Part shown: piece after piece, positions 1 through 8,645 of the stretch | Position numbering within the stretch: the first letter of the stretch is position 1 | How the letters are laid out: each line of letters opens with the position of its first letter | DNA from: Pseudomonadota bacterium | Lineage (GTDB): Bacteria; Myxococcota; UBA9042; PHBI01 | NCBI GenBank assembly: GCA_005772945.1 | Contig: SXIE01000188.1 | Location: forward strand, 1 to 32,360 | DNA: 32,360 bases | Direction of reading: 5' to 3' | Position numbers and translations under genes: made by a program | Notes under the pieces: model-generated | What the model saw: only the letters and a program-made list of their open reading frames with translations | The model's database searches: none | Told to the model about the DNA's origin: nothing

Positions 1-1
1 G

Positions 2-706
2 CGCAGCCGATGCAGCCACACGAGCCCCGGCGTCGCGCTGCGCAAGCTGCGGCGGCTCGGGCGGCTCGAGGGCGAGCTCGAGCTCGACATCGACGAGTCG
101 ATCGAGCGGACCTCGAAGAACGCGGGCTGGCTCGATCTGGCGTTCCGTCCGCCGCGCAAGAATCAAGCGAAGGTGCTCCTGGCGATGGATGTCGGCGGCT
201 CGATGACGCCGTACACGCGGCTGGTCGAGACGCTGTTTTCGGCCGCATCGACCCAGAACCATTGGAAGAAGTTCGAGTCGTACTTCTTCCACAATGTGCC
301 CTATTCGCGGCTCTTCACGTCGATGACGAGCGGCGAGTCGGAGCCGACCGCGGAGATCCTGAAGGCGCGCCCGCCCGACACGTTCCTGCTCTTGGTGGGC
401 GATGCGTCGATGGCGCCGAGCGAGCTCCTCAGCGAGCACGGGGCGATCGATTGGTTCGAGCGCAGCGAGACGCCGGGGCTCGTGTGGCTGCATCGGCTGC
501 GCACGCACTTCACGCGCAGCGTGTGGCTCAATCCGATGGAGCCGCATCATTGGCGCGGCTACACGGTCGATCTGATCGCGAAGCTCTTTCCGATGTTCCC
601 GCTGACGGTCGAGGGGATCGGGCAGGCCATCGAGCATCTGGTGCGCAAGACGGCGCCGCCGCCGCCGCCCGATCTGGACCCGCGCGTCCTGCGTTCGGGC
701 TGGTAG
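2..706 (+). CDS. VWA-domain protein, CoxE-like (5' end outside window)
   Basis: The frame is open from the window edge, so only the last 234 codons are present. A von Willebrand factor A domain begins around window position 170; the MIDAS metal-binding motif DVGGSM is at about 185-202, and a later VGDASM stretch probably supplies another MIDAS aspartate. The sequence just before it (a hydrophilic lead-in ending LAFRPPRKN) and the phrase FFHN after the first helix fit the CoxE-like/COG3825 VWA family. In that family the VWA protein usually works beside a MoxR-type AAA+ ATPase in assembly or metal insertion of protein complexes; the ATPase would lie upstream, outside the window. The C-terminus carries a six-proline run. 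Family assignment is fairly secure; the client complex is unknown. Confidence 0.8.
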   Translation, partial: RSRCSHTSPGVALRKLRRLGRLEGELELDIDESIERTSKNAGWLDLAFRPPRKNQAKVLLAMDVGGSMTPYTRLVETLFSAASTQNHWKKFESYFFHNVPYSRLFTSMTSGESEPTAEILKARPPDTFLLLVGDASMAPSELLSEHGAIDWFERSETPGLVWLHRLRTHFTRSVWLNPMEPHHWRGYTVDLIAKLFPMFPLTVEGIGQAIEHLVRKTAPPPPPDLDPRVLRSGW

Positions 707-746
707 GCGCGGCCGGCGTGGCCAGTGTGCGAAGCGGAGGAACGAT

Positions 747-1724
747 ATGAAGCACGCAGCGGCGATTGGCTTTCTGGGCGTTATTTGCATGGGCATGCAA
801 GCGCGAGGAGCAACCCCGATCCCGCGCGGGCTCGACTGCCTGCCGAGCTGGGAGGACCCGGATGGCGAGCGGACGCTCGTGCTCGGGAACGTCGGCGGCG
901 CGTTGGCGCTCTGCGCGGTCGACACGTTCGCCGGGCCGGTGGCCTGCTGGGCGCTCGATGCGGCGAGCGGCAAGCTGACCGCGCGCGCCCCCAAGCCGTT
1001 CCCGGGCGTCGGGATCCCGATTCGCGACGACCGCTGCTACGAGGGGCTCTGCTGGCCCGCGCCGCCAGGCGGCGAGCCCGACGCGCCGGGCGTCGCGTAT
1101 CTCGCCTACCACCCGGACGGCAAGCGCGCGGCCGTGCGCGTGGGGGAGACCGTCCTCATCTTCGATGTCGCCGAGAAGAAGCCGACCCGCACGTTCAAGC
1201 TGCGCGACGGTGAGAGCGTCGGACCGAAGGAGATCACCAACGCCCCGGGGCCCATCTGGTTTCTCGGCGAGACGGTGTTCGTGCTCGGCTACGACGCCGG
1301 GCCGGCGGCCGCCGTCTTCGCGTACTCGGCGCGTGGCAAGGCGCTCGGCGCGGTGGACTGGGGCGTCTTCAACGGCGCGGTGGCGGCGCTCGACGAGGCG
1401 CAGCTGGGCGTGAACTCGGTCGGTCTCTCGGAGTTGGTCATCGCCGCTGGTAAGACCGGCAAGGTCGTGAAGCGGGTGAGGCGCGCGGTTGCCAAGGGGC
1501 CGTGCCGCGTCAAGGACCAGCCGGAGTGGAGCGCGGAGGCGATGGGGGACGAGAACAGCGCGTGCTTCAAGTACCTCGCCGAGGTGTTCGGCGGCTGGGC
1601 CGGGGTCCAGATCGTGCGCCACGGGGAGGGGTTCGTGGGGCTCGCGATCGAGCGCGGGGAGATCGTGACGCTCGATGCGCGCCTGCGCGAGAAGGGGCGC
1701 GTGGCGCTGGTGCGCTGCCGCTGA
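747..1724 (+). CDS. Secreted beta-propeller-like hypothetical protein
   Basis: A 325-residue protein starting at an ATG preceded by GGAGG at 736-740. The N-terminus has a basic start, a hydrophobic core (about residues 4-15) and small residues near 18-22, which reads as a Sec signal peptide; the only early Cys (residue 14) is not in a good lipobox, so I expect a soluble periplasmic or secreted protein. The body has recurring short beta motifs typical of WD40/PD40-like propellers, for example YLAYHPDGKRAAV followed by VLIFDV, and FAYSARGKALG. Several Cys residues (near the N-terminus, and around residues 250-275) may form disulfides. I do not recognise a named family. It lies 40 bases after the VWA gene and may be co-transcribed with it, but no functional link is visible. 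Confidence 0.7.
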   Translation: MKHAAAIGFLGVICMGMQARGATPIPRGLDCLPSWEDPDGERTLVLGNVGGALALCAVDTFAGPVACWALDAASGKLTARAPKPFPGVGIPIRDDRCYEGLCWPAPPGGEPDAPGVAYLAYHPDGKRAAVRVGETVLIFDVAEKKPTRTFKLRDGESVGPKEITNAPGPIWFLGETVFVLGYDAGPAAAVFAYSARGKALGAVDWGVFNGAVAALDEAQLGVNSVGLSELVIAAGKTGKVVKRVRRAVAKGPCRVKDQPEWSAEAMGDENSACFKYLAEVFGGWAGVQIVRHGEGFVGLAIERGEIVTLDARLREKGRVALVRCR

Positions 1725-1771
1725 TCACGCTTCGCTGGGAGTCGCGTGGCGGATCCTGTAAGACGGCCTGC

Positions 1772-2992
1772 ATGGGACTCCGAAAATCGTTGGTGTGCGT
1801 AGGATTGTGTGTCGCCGGCTGCGGGTCCAACGAGGAACGCGTGGAAGGCAACATCGACGTCGTCTTCACGGGCGATGCGCCCGATACGCAGGAGACACAG
1901 TCGAGCTACACGTTCGTGTCGCTGTGCGACGGGCTCGCCCGGACCTGCTGCAAGATCGATCAGTGCATCGTCCCGGGGCAGGTGCCGCCGGACTGCTTCG
2001 AGCAGACCCGGACGCTGTGCGAGGACACGGTGCGCGGGCCGCTCCTGACCCACCTGGAAGGAGGCGAACTGGCCTTCCACGACGACGCCGCGAACGCCTG
2101 CTACGGCGCGTTCGAGGCCGTGAGCTGCGAGGACCTCGGGACGTTGACGGGCGCGCCGCCGGCCGGGTGCAGCGCGGGGTTCAGCGGGACGATCGCCGAG
2201 GGCGCGAGCTGCGCGTTCGACGCGGTCTGCGCGGCGGGGCTCTTCTGCAAACCGGGCGCGGACGGGACCTGCCCCGGGACCTGCCGGCCGCGCCAGGCGC
2301 TCGGTGCGGCGTGCGACGAGGCCGATGCTTTGTGTGCAAAGGATCTGCTCTGCGTCCGCCAGCAGAGCGGTCAGGACGGGGTCTGCGCGGCCGCCAAGGT
2401 CGCGCTCGGCGAGGCATGCCTTTCGTACGAGCAATGCCCCGAGGGTACGGCCTACTGCAGCAAGGCCACCGGCCGATGCGAGACGCGACGCCCGAGCGGC
2501 GAGCCGTGCCCCGAAAAGAACGAGTGCATGTTCGCTGACGGCCTGGTGTGCGCGGGCGAGGCCGGTCAGGGGACGTGCGTGGCGGCGCCCGGCGAGGGCG
2601 CGGCGTGTACGGGTTCGTGCGCCGACGGGCTCATCTGCGGGTTCGAGAAGAAGGTCTGCGCCAAGCAGCCGGCGCTGGGCGATCCGTGCGTCGATCCGAT
2701 CACGGGCTGCGGCCCGTTCAATGGCCTCCAGTGCGATCCGGCGACTCAGCGTTGCGTCGCGTGGCTCGCGCTCGGGGCGGTGTGCGGCGGGCCCAATGGG
2801 CTCTCGCGCTGCCTCGGTAGCTACTGCGACGGCGACTTCGAGAAGACCGGCCACTGCGTGGCGAACAAGCGCCTCGGCGATGCCTGCACCGGCTTCAAAG
2901 AGTGCGGGCGACTCGCGTGCATCGAGGGGCATTGCGCGTCGTACCAGCACGCGTGCCGCGGGCCCGGGCGGCTCGACGCGTGCTATCCTTGA
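1772..2992 (+). CDS. Dickkopf-like cysteine-rich lipoprotein
   Basis: A 406-residue protein with a lipoprotein signal: MGLRKS, a short hydrophobic stretch, then the lipobox VAGC. I chose the ATG at 1772 because it gives this signal peptide; the frame stays open upstream but reads as shadow sequence there. After about 140 residues with paired cysteines (for example CCKIDQC), the rest consists of repeated Cys-rich units of the form G-x-x-C...C..GL-x-C...C with conserved LG-x-x-C starts, the arrangement seen in myxobacterial proteins annotated with a Dickkopf N-terminal cysteine-rich domain. Such proteins are expected on the outer surface, folded by disulfides; molecular function is not known. 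It converges with the TPR lipoprotein gene, leaving only 18 bases between stop codons. Confidence 0.8.
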   Translation: MGLRKSLVCVGLCVAGCGSNEERVEGNIDVVFTGDAPDTQETQSSYTFVSLCDGLARTCCKIDQCIVPGQVPPDCFEQTRTLCEDTVRGPLLTHLEGGELAFHDDAANACYGAFEAVSCEDLGTLTGAPPAGCSAGFSGTIAEGASCAFDAVCAAGLFCKPGADGTCPGTCRPRQALGAACDEADALCAKDLLCVRQQSGQDGVCAAAKVALGEACLSYEQCPEGTAYCSKATGRCETRRPSGEPCPEKNECMFADGLVCAGEAGQGTCVAAPGEGAACTGSCADGLICGFEKKVCAKQPALGDPCVDPITGCGPFNGLQCDPATQRCVAWLALGAVCGGPNGLSRCLGSYCDGDFEKTGHCVANKRLGDACTGFKECGRLACIEGHCASYQHACRGPGRLDACYP

Positions 2993-3010
2993 GGGTGCGT
3001 TCGTCCGCGT

Positions 3011-4222
3011 TCACTGCAGGCGGCAGTACGCGAGCCAGCTGCGGACCTCGCGCGTGGCGCGGGCGTCGCGGGCCTCGCGTAGGGCGTCCTCGAACCAGCC
3101 GATCGCGTCGCCGTAGCGCTCGGCGCGCGCGTAGAGCTTGCCGACCTCGTAGGCCGGCGTCCACTTGAGCGAGGTCGGCCAGGTCCAGCGGTCGAGGTTG
3201 GCGGCGGCGGCCGTGAAGCTCACGAGCGCGTCATTGGGGCGGTCGCGCTGCAGCTGGAGCTTGCCGAGGCGCCACAAGGTCGTCGGGACCGGCGTCTCCT
3301 TGACGGCCTGCTGATAGAAGGCGATCGCCTCGTCCGGGTGGTTCGAGGCCTCCGCGATGGCCCCGAGGTTGTGAAGCACCGCGGGGTCGTCGGGGCCGAG
3401 GAGGCGCGCGCTCTCGGCCGTCCGCTGCGCCTCCTGCACCAGGCCGCGGTGCTTCTGGATCGCCGCCAAGAGGTTGAGGCGCCGGCGACGCGCGTTCGGA
3501 TCCGATCCCGTCATGCCGAGCGCCTGCCGCGCTGCGTCCTCGGCGGCCAGGTGCTCGCCCAGCTCGTCGAGTGCATCGGCGAGCCGCTCCCAGGTTCCCG
3601 ATTCGGCCTCGAGTCCGAGCGTCAACGCAGTCTGCAGCGCCGACACCGCCTCGCCCCAATGCTCGGCCGCCAGCGCCGCCTCGCCGCGCACGCGCCACGC
3701 GACGCCCATGTCGGGTAGCAGCTCGACCGCGAGATGGGCCGCATCCAGGGCCGTTCCGGGGTCTCCGATCGCGATCGCGAGGCGCGCCGCGAGCAGGTGC
3801 CCCGAGCCGCGCGTCTCGTCGCTCGCGAGCAGATGCGCGACCTTCTTCTCGATGCGGTGGACGATCTGCATGCGCGTCTCGGCCTCGCCGGGCAGCGCGA
3901 GCGCCCGCACCGCACCCAGGGCCGGCGCCATGGCGTCCACCCGCAGCTCGATGGCGCGCAGGTAGTGCTCGCGCGCGGCCTCGAAGCGGCCCGAGTAGGT
4001 CGCCGCGTCGCCGCGCCGCATCTCCTCGTCGAAGAGCCCGACATCGGCGGGCGAGGCGCTCGGCTCCTGGCGGCCCTCGGTTTCGGAGGGTCGACGCGGC
4101 GCGCCGCCCGCTGTTCCCGGGCCCACGCCGTCCACTAGGGCGGGGCGCTCGCCCCCGTGGTCGCCGCCGCAGGCCGCCACGAACGCGACGAATGCGACAA
4201 ACCGCATACGCCAGGTGCTCAC
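3011..4222 (-). CDS. TPR-repeat lipoprotein
   Basis: A 403-residue protein whose N-terminus has a short hydrophobic run ending in the lipobox VAAC, so it is probably a lipoprotein. The start used is GTG at 4222; an ATG five codons in (4207) also gives a usable signal peptide, and the choice is not settled. After a low-complexity Gly/Pro segment the protein is a series of helical tetratricopeptide-like repeats from about residue 60 to the end, with typical phrases such as HLAVELLPDMG, LHNLGAIAEASNHPDEAI and YEVGKLYARAERYGDAI. TPR lipoproteins act as protein-protein scaffolds in the envelope. It follows the CTDC-repeat gene on the same strand with 7 bases between them, so the two are probably one transcript and may act together at the surface. 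Confidence 0.82.
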   Translation of the reverse strand: MSTWRMRFVAFVAFVAACGGDHGGERPALVDGVGPGTAGGAPRRPSETEGRQEPSASPADVGLFDEEMRRGDAATYSGRFEAAREHYLRAIELRVDAMAPALGAVRALALPGEAETRMQIVHRIEKKVAHLLASDETRGSGHLLAARLAIAIGDPGTALDAAHLAVELLPDMGVAWRVRGEAALAAEHWGEAVSALQTALTLGLEAESGTWERLADALDELGEHLAAEDAARQALGMTGSDPNARRRRLNLLAAIQKHRGLVQEAQRTAESARLLGPDDPAVLHNLGAIAEASNHPDEAIAFYQQAVKETPVPTTLWRLGKLQLQRDRPNDALVSFTAAAANLDRWTWPTSLKWTPAYEVGKLYARAERYGDAIGWFEDALREARDARATREVRSWLAYCRLQ

Positions 4223-4229
4223 CGTAGGC

Positions 4230-7200
4230 TCACGGACACGTGGTGCGAAGGACGACGTCGTCGATGAAGACGCCCTGGCCGTTATTGCCTTGGCCGTCGA
4301 CCGAGTCGAAGACGAAGCGCACCTGAACGTCCTGCCCGAGCGCGTCGGGCGGGAGCGTGACGCTGATCGGGATCCACGTCCGATATTGATCGTCCGAGAG
4401 GCTCGTTCGCTCCCACAGGATGACGTTCTGTCCGTCGCCCGTCAGGAGGCGCACGCGGAAGTAGTCGCGCTGCGGGTCCGCGTCGACGTCGACGTAGGTC
4501 CAGAAGTCGAGCGTCGCGCTGCTCACCTCGGGCGGGATCGCCACGGTCGGGCCGGTGCCGCGCCCACTGACGCGGTCGTTGTTGTCGTAGTCCTTGCCGC
4601 TCGCGTCGCCGAAGCGCAGGGCGTTCTTCGGCGATTGGCTGCGCACCTCGTCGACGCGCCAGCGCATCGAGCCCCCGCCCTCGATCGTGATGTCCGGCGT
4701 CTCGCCCGGCTCGAACGTGCGCACCCACAGCTTCTGCTCTTCGCAGCCGCAGCTCGCGGGGTCCGGCTTGTGGACGCAGCCGACGCTCCGGTCGCACGCA
4801 TCGATCGTACACGGATCGTTGTCGTCGCAGCCGACGCTCGTATTGAGGCAAACGCCGAACTGGGCGAAACAGAAGTCGTTCGTGCAGGCGTCCGAGTCGT
4901 CGCAGTCGAGCGACGACTGGCAGCATCCGAAGATCGGCTCGAGGCGGCACTGGCCATCGACGCAGCCCACGTTCGTGCACTGGCTTGCGCCGGAACAGTC
5001 GGCTGCGGTCTGGCACTCGGTCGTTTGGCAGAGAGGGATGTCGAGGCGCGCGTGCTTGCAGGTATTCTGCTCGCACGTGTCGCTGGTGCAGAGGTCGCCA
5101 TCGGCGCACTGCGAACCGCTCGTGCAGCAGCCGGCGACCGAGGTGTGCGAGCAGACGCCGCTGGCGCTGTCGCAGTTGTCGGTCGTGCACGGGTTGCCGT
5201 CGTCGCAGCCGGTGCAGATGGGGCCGCAGCCTGGGATCGGCAAGCGTTCGTGCTCGCAACCGGTCAGCGGGTTACAGCGGTCGCCGGTACAGGGATCGCC
5301 GTCCGAGCACGACACGGTCATGCCCGCCATGCACACGCCATCGCTACAGACGTCACCGACGGTGCATGCGCTGCCATCGTCGCAGGGGAAGCCGCTCCTC
5401 GCTAGGTTGTTGCACACCCCGGTGGCGGTGCACACGTCGCGCGTGCACGGGTTGCCGTCGTCGCAGCCGTTCGCACACGCGACGCTGCAGCCGGGAATGA
5501 GCTCGTTGATGCAGCGCCCGTCGGTGGTGCATCCGTCCTTGGTGCACAGGTTGCCGTCGTCGCAGCCCGCGGCCGTGCAGGTCGTCCCGCAGTTGGGGAT
5601 GCGCACGTACACGCAGCCTAGCGCCCGGTCGCAGTAATCGCTGGTGCAAGGGTCGCCGTCGGACGCGCACGATACCGGCGCGCCCCCGTAACACTCACCT
5701 GCGAAACAGGCGTCATCCGACGTGCAGGGGTCATTGTCGATGCACGGAGTTCTGTTCGGTCTCTCCCAATGAACGCAGCCGAGGACGAGGTCGCACGAAT
5801 CATCCGTGCACGGGTTGCCGTCGTCGCAGGCGGGATCGTTTACCCCATAGCACAGGTAGCATCCCGGGATCGTCGGGTCGAAGTCGTTCGCGCAGCTCCC
5901 GGAGGTGAGGCACGTGTCGCGCGTGCACGGGTTGCCGTCGTTGCAGCTCGCGGCCGTGCAGGTCGTGGCGCAGCCGGGGATGCGCTGGTAGAAGCAGGTC
6001 CCGTCCGCCAGGCACGAGTCCTCGGTGCAGCTGTTATTGTCGTCGCAGTCGCGCACCGAGTGGCATCCGGGACCGCAGCCGGTGAGCGCGGGGTCGTACG
6101 TGTGCGTGCAGAAGGGGCCTTCGCAGGCGTCGCGCGTGCAGGGGTCGTTGTCGCTGCAGAGCGCCGGGTCGCAGACGTTGCACATCGGGTCGTCATAGAA
6201 GTAGCAGAGGCCGGCGCCTGTATCGCACTTCTCGAGCGTGCACGGGTCGTTGTCCGCGCAGTCCTGCGCGGTCTGGCAGCAGTTGGGCACGGGCGGGTGC
6301 GAGCAGCGGCCGCTCGCGTCGCAGAGGTCCTGGGTGCACGGGGTGCCGTCGCGGCAATCCTGGTTCGAGAGGCACTCCGGGAGCTGGCAACCCGGGAGCG
6401 TGGGCACGTAGAGGTTGATGCAGACCGGGCCGTCGTCAGGGTCCGGACTCATCGGGCAGAAGTCGCGGGTGCAGGGGTCGCCATCGTCGCACCACGCCGG
6501 GTCGCAGCCGGTGCAGCCGGGGATGCTCGGATCGAAGCTGTGCATGCAGAACGGGCCGTCGCAGTCGTCGCGTGTACACGGGTCGTTGTCGTAGCAGCGC
6601 GTCGGGTCGCAGACCGAGCACAGCGGATCCTCATAGTAGAAGCAGAGGCCCGCGCCCGGGTCGCATTTCTCCTGGGTGCACGGGTCGTTGTCGGCGCACT
6701 CCGCTTGGGTTTGGCAGCAGTTCGGGAGCGGCGTGCGAACGCAGTGCCCGGCGCTGTCGCAGGTGTTCTGGGTGCAGGGCGTGCCGTCGCGACAGTCCTC
6801 GTTCGTTTGGCATTCTTGCGTCTGGCAGCCGAAGAGGTTCGGGTCGTAGACGTTCGAGCACATCACCGCGCCCGCCGGGGACGTGCCGCAGACGTCGCGC
6901 GTGCAGGGGTTGCCGTCGTCGCAGTGCATCGGGTCGCAGCCGCCGCAGAACGGCGCGACCGTCGGATCGAAGACGTGCGCGCAGCGGTCCAGGTCGCAGA
7001 AATCGCGGGTGCACGGGTCGAAGTCGTTGCAGTCGGGCGGGTTGCAGCCGACGCAGAGACCGCTCGTGTCGTAGCGGCAGAAGCCCGACTGCAGGTCGCA
7101 GCGATCCGCGGTGCAGGGGTTGCCGTCGGCGCAGGCCTCGTCCGATTGGCAGCAGCCCGGCAGCGACTTGTGGACGCACTGGGTTCCGAGGCAGCGGTCC

Positions 7201-8474
7201 TCGGTGCAGGCGCTCTGGTCGCGGCATTCGTCGTCGTTGTGGCAGCCGGGCTGGCAGTTCGGATCCTGCGCATAGCCGCAGGTGCCGCCGTTGCAGAAGC
7301 CGCGCACGCATGGGTCTTCGGAGGGGCACTCGGCGTCGCTGCCGCAGGTCTGGATGCTGCAGCCGGCGCGGACCTGGAGGTCATCGAGGAAGATGCCGAA
7401 GTGGGTGACGTCGGTGGCGGTGACGCCGTCGAACTCGGCGACCAGCTCCCAGGGGCCGACGCTGGTCACGAAGAAGACGCGCTTCACCGGCTGCCAGAGG
7501 CCGAGTGCGGCGTTGACCTTGGTGAGGACCAAGCGCTCTTCGCCTTGTGCGGAGCGGAGGATGACGCGGAAGCGGTCGACGTCGAGCGGCGCGCGGATGT
7601 CGAGGTAGGCTTGGAACTTGACCTCGATGTTGGCGTTCGGGGTGACCGGGCCGAGGTCGAAGTGGACGTCGGCGCGGATGGGGCCTTCGGCCGAGACGAG
7701 CTGGAGCTGGATCGGATTGCCGAGGTACAGGGCCGCGGGTGGGGTGGGCGTGAAGGTCGTCGCGAGCGCGCTCCAGCGGACGTCGGTGACGCTCGAGCGG
7801 GCGTCGAAGTGCGGCGCCGGCGCGAAGCTGGTGTCGAGGACCGGCGCGGTCGTGCAGCAGCCTTCGCGCCCGGTCGTGTGGTAGCGGCAGACGCCGCCGG
7901 GGTCGCAGGTGGCGTCGGTGCAGGGGTCCGCGTCGTCGCAGTCGCTCGCGTCGACGCAGCAGGTCGGCACGGGCTCGAACGTGCACTGCCCCTCGCCGCA
8001 GCGCCCGCGGGAGCAGAGCGGGGCGGCGCTCTGGCACTCCGAATCGAGTGAGCATCCACTGCAGATGTCGGTCATCTGACAGCTGCCGCCGGGGGTCGGA
8101 CAGGTGAAGATTTGGCAGCCGGGGTCGCTCACCGGGCGGCCGGGGGCCTCGCCCGGTTGCGCCTGACAGTCGAGCGCGGACTCGCAGCAGTGGTCGCGGC
8201 GGCGCGTGTCGCAACGGTGGACGGCGTTGTCGCAGAAGGCGACTTCGCAGGGCGAGAGCTGGCTCGCGAAGAAGGCGACGCAGGCCTCGTCGGTCGAGCA
8301 CGCCGGCCCGACGTGGACCTCGGCCGTCTCGTCGCCGGAGTCGGCCGCGCTGTCGGGCTCGGTCGCGTGGAAGCCGTCGCGGTCGGGCTGGCCGGCCAGC
8401 TCGGAGTCGGTGCAGGCCCAGACGGGGCAAGCGAGGGCCGCGAGAATCGACGGAAGGCGGACGACGTGACGCAT
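4230..8474 (-). CDS. Giant CTDC-repeat surface lipoprotein
   Basis: A 1,414-residue protein starting at ATG 8474 (the frame extends 11 codons further but this Met begins the signal peptide). The signal ends at VWAC or the preceding ALAC, so a lipid anchor is likely. Order of parts: a Cys-rich N-terminus; a beta-sandwich-like domain at about residues 210-374 ending IFLDDLQV; about 25 repeats of the form CDDGNPCT-x-D-x-C up to about residue 1245; and a second beta-sandwich at about 1249-1414 ending VFIDDVVL, resembling MAM/carbohydrate-binding jelly rolls. The repeat matches the Dictyostelium CTDC repeat (Pfam Dicty_CTDC), with acidic residues that could bind calcium and cysteines for disulfides. 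It looks like a long stalk or adhesin. Function in adhesion or prey contact is inference. It is followed closely by the TPR lipoprotein gene. Confidence 0.85.
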   Translation of the reverse strand: MRHVVRLPSILAALACPVWACTDSELAGQPDRDGFHATEPDSAADSGDETAEVHVGPACSTDEACVAFFASQLSPCEVAFCDNAVHRCDTRRRDHCCESALDCQAQPGEAPGRPVSDPGCQIFTCPTPGGSCQMTDICSGCSLDSECQSAAPLCSRGRCGEGQCTFEPVPTCCVDASDCDDADPCTDATCDPGGVCRYHTTGREGCCTTAPVLDTSFAPAPHFDARSSVTDVRWSALATTFTPTPPAALYLGNPIQLQLVSAEGPIRADVHFDLGPVTPNANIEVKFQAYLDIRAPLDVDRFRVILRSAQGEERLVLTKVNAALGLWQPVKRVFFVTSVGPWELVAEFDGVTATDVTHFGIFLDDLQVRAGCSIQTCGSDAECPSEDPCVRGFCNGGTCGYAQDPNCQPGCHNDDECRDQSACTEDRCLGTQCVHKSLPGCCQSDEACADGNPCTADRCDLQSGFCRYDTSGLCVGCNPPDCNDFDPCTRDFCDLDRCAHVFDPTVAPFCGGCDPMHCDDGNPCTRDVCGTSPAGAVMCSNVYDPNLFGCQTQECQTNEDCRDGTPCTQNTCDSAGHCVRTPLPNCCQTQAECADNDPCTQEKCDPGAGLCFYYEDPLCSVCDPTRCYDNDPCTRDDCDGPFCMHSFDPSIPGCTGCDPAWCDDGDPCTRDFCPMSPDPDDGPVCINLYVPTLPGCQLPECLSNQDCRDGTPCTQDLCDASGRCSHPPVPNCCQTAQDCADNDPCTLEKCDTGAGLCYFYDDPMCNVCDPALCSDNDPCTRDACEGPFCTHTYDPALTGCGPGCHSVRDCDDNNSCTEDSCLADGTCFYQRIPGCATTCTAASCNDGNPCTRDTCLTSGSCANDFDPTIPGCYLCYGVNDPACDDGNPCTDDSCDLVLGCVHWERPNRTPCIDNDPCTSDDACFAGECYGGAPVSCASDGDPCTSDYCDRALGCVYVRIPNCGTTCTAAGCDDGNLCTKDGCTTDGRCINELIPGCSVACANGCDDGNPCTRDVCTATGVCNNLARSGFPCDDGSACTVGDVCSDGVCMAGMTVSCSDGDPCTGDRCNPLTGCEHERLPIPGCGPICTGCDDGNPCTTDNCDSASGVCSHTSVAGCCTSGSQCADGDLCTSDTCEQNTCKHARLDIPLCQTTECQTAADCSGASQCTNVGCVDGQCRLEPIFGCCQSSLDCDDSDACTNDFCFAQFGVCLNTSVGCDDNDPCTIDACDRSVGCVHKPDPASCGCEEQKLWVRTFEPGETPDITIEGGGSMRWRVDEVRSQSPKNALRFGDASGKDYDNNDRVSGRGTGPTVAIPPEVSSATLDFWTYVDVDADPQRDYFRVRLLTGDGQNVILWERTSLSDDQYRTWIPISVTLPPDALGQDVQVRFVFDSVDGQGNNGQGVFIDDVVLRTTCP
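6174..7046 (-). repeat. Tandem 435/438-base super-repeat inside the CTDC gene
   Basis: Within the CTDC gene, four successive Cys-rich units form a higher-order unit that occurs twice in tandem: 7046-6612 (145 codons) and 6611-6174 (146 codons). The four units start, in order, with CNPPDC/CDPTRC, CDPMHC/CDPAWC, CQTNEDC/CLSNQDC and CQTQAEC/CQTAQDC. A further first unit (CDPALC) begins at 6173, and two units resembling the third and fourth lie just before 7046. The DNA copies are moderately diverged, so the duplication is not recent. Confidence 0.75.
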
Positions 8475-8507
8475 GGGGTACCCCGCACAACGATGCGCCG
8501 GGAGCAT

Positions 8508-8513
8508 ATCATA
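8508..8513 (-). promoter_or_regulatory. Possible -10 box for the CTDC gene
   Basis: On the minus strand this reads TATGAT, an AT-rich hexamer in very GC-rich surroundings, 34 bases before the ATG at 8474. No convincing -35 hexamer lies 17 bases upstream. The 171-base divergent gap 8475-8645 should hold promoters for both the CTDC gene and the rightward operon; nothing else in it is recognisable. Confidence 0.3.
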
Positions 8514-8645
8514 AGAAGGATCTGGTTTGGATGGGCTCGCGTGGGTTCCGTGCTTCGAACGTTCGCGGGCGGACCGGGGTGGTGGCAGGGGCGCACCGGG
8601 GAGGTGGGCTCGACCGCGGAGCGCGGCGGTGGTAGGCGAGGGTCG

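Noticed and set aside
528..1622. A 364-codon minus-strand frame over the VWA and propeller-like genes
   Set aside because: Arg/Ala/Asp-rich shadow without motifs; the plus-strand genes have a ribosome site, a MIDAS motif and a signal peptide.
5769..8051. A 760-codon open frame antisense to the CTDC gene
   Set aside because: It mirrors the Cys-rich repeats on the other strand, is made almost wholly of Ala, Val, Arg and Gly, and has no recognisable motif. High GC and codon repetition explain it.
4230..8474. Regular repeats that could be mistaken for a CRISPR array
   Set aside because: Spacing varies, the repeats are degenerate at the DNA level and stay in frame as CTDC protein repeats.
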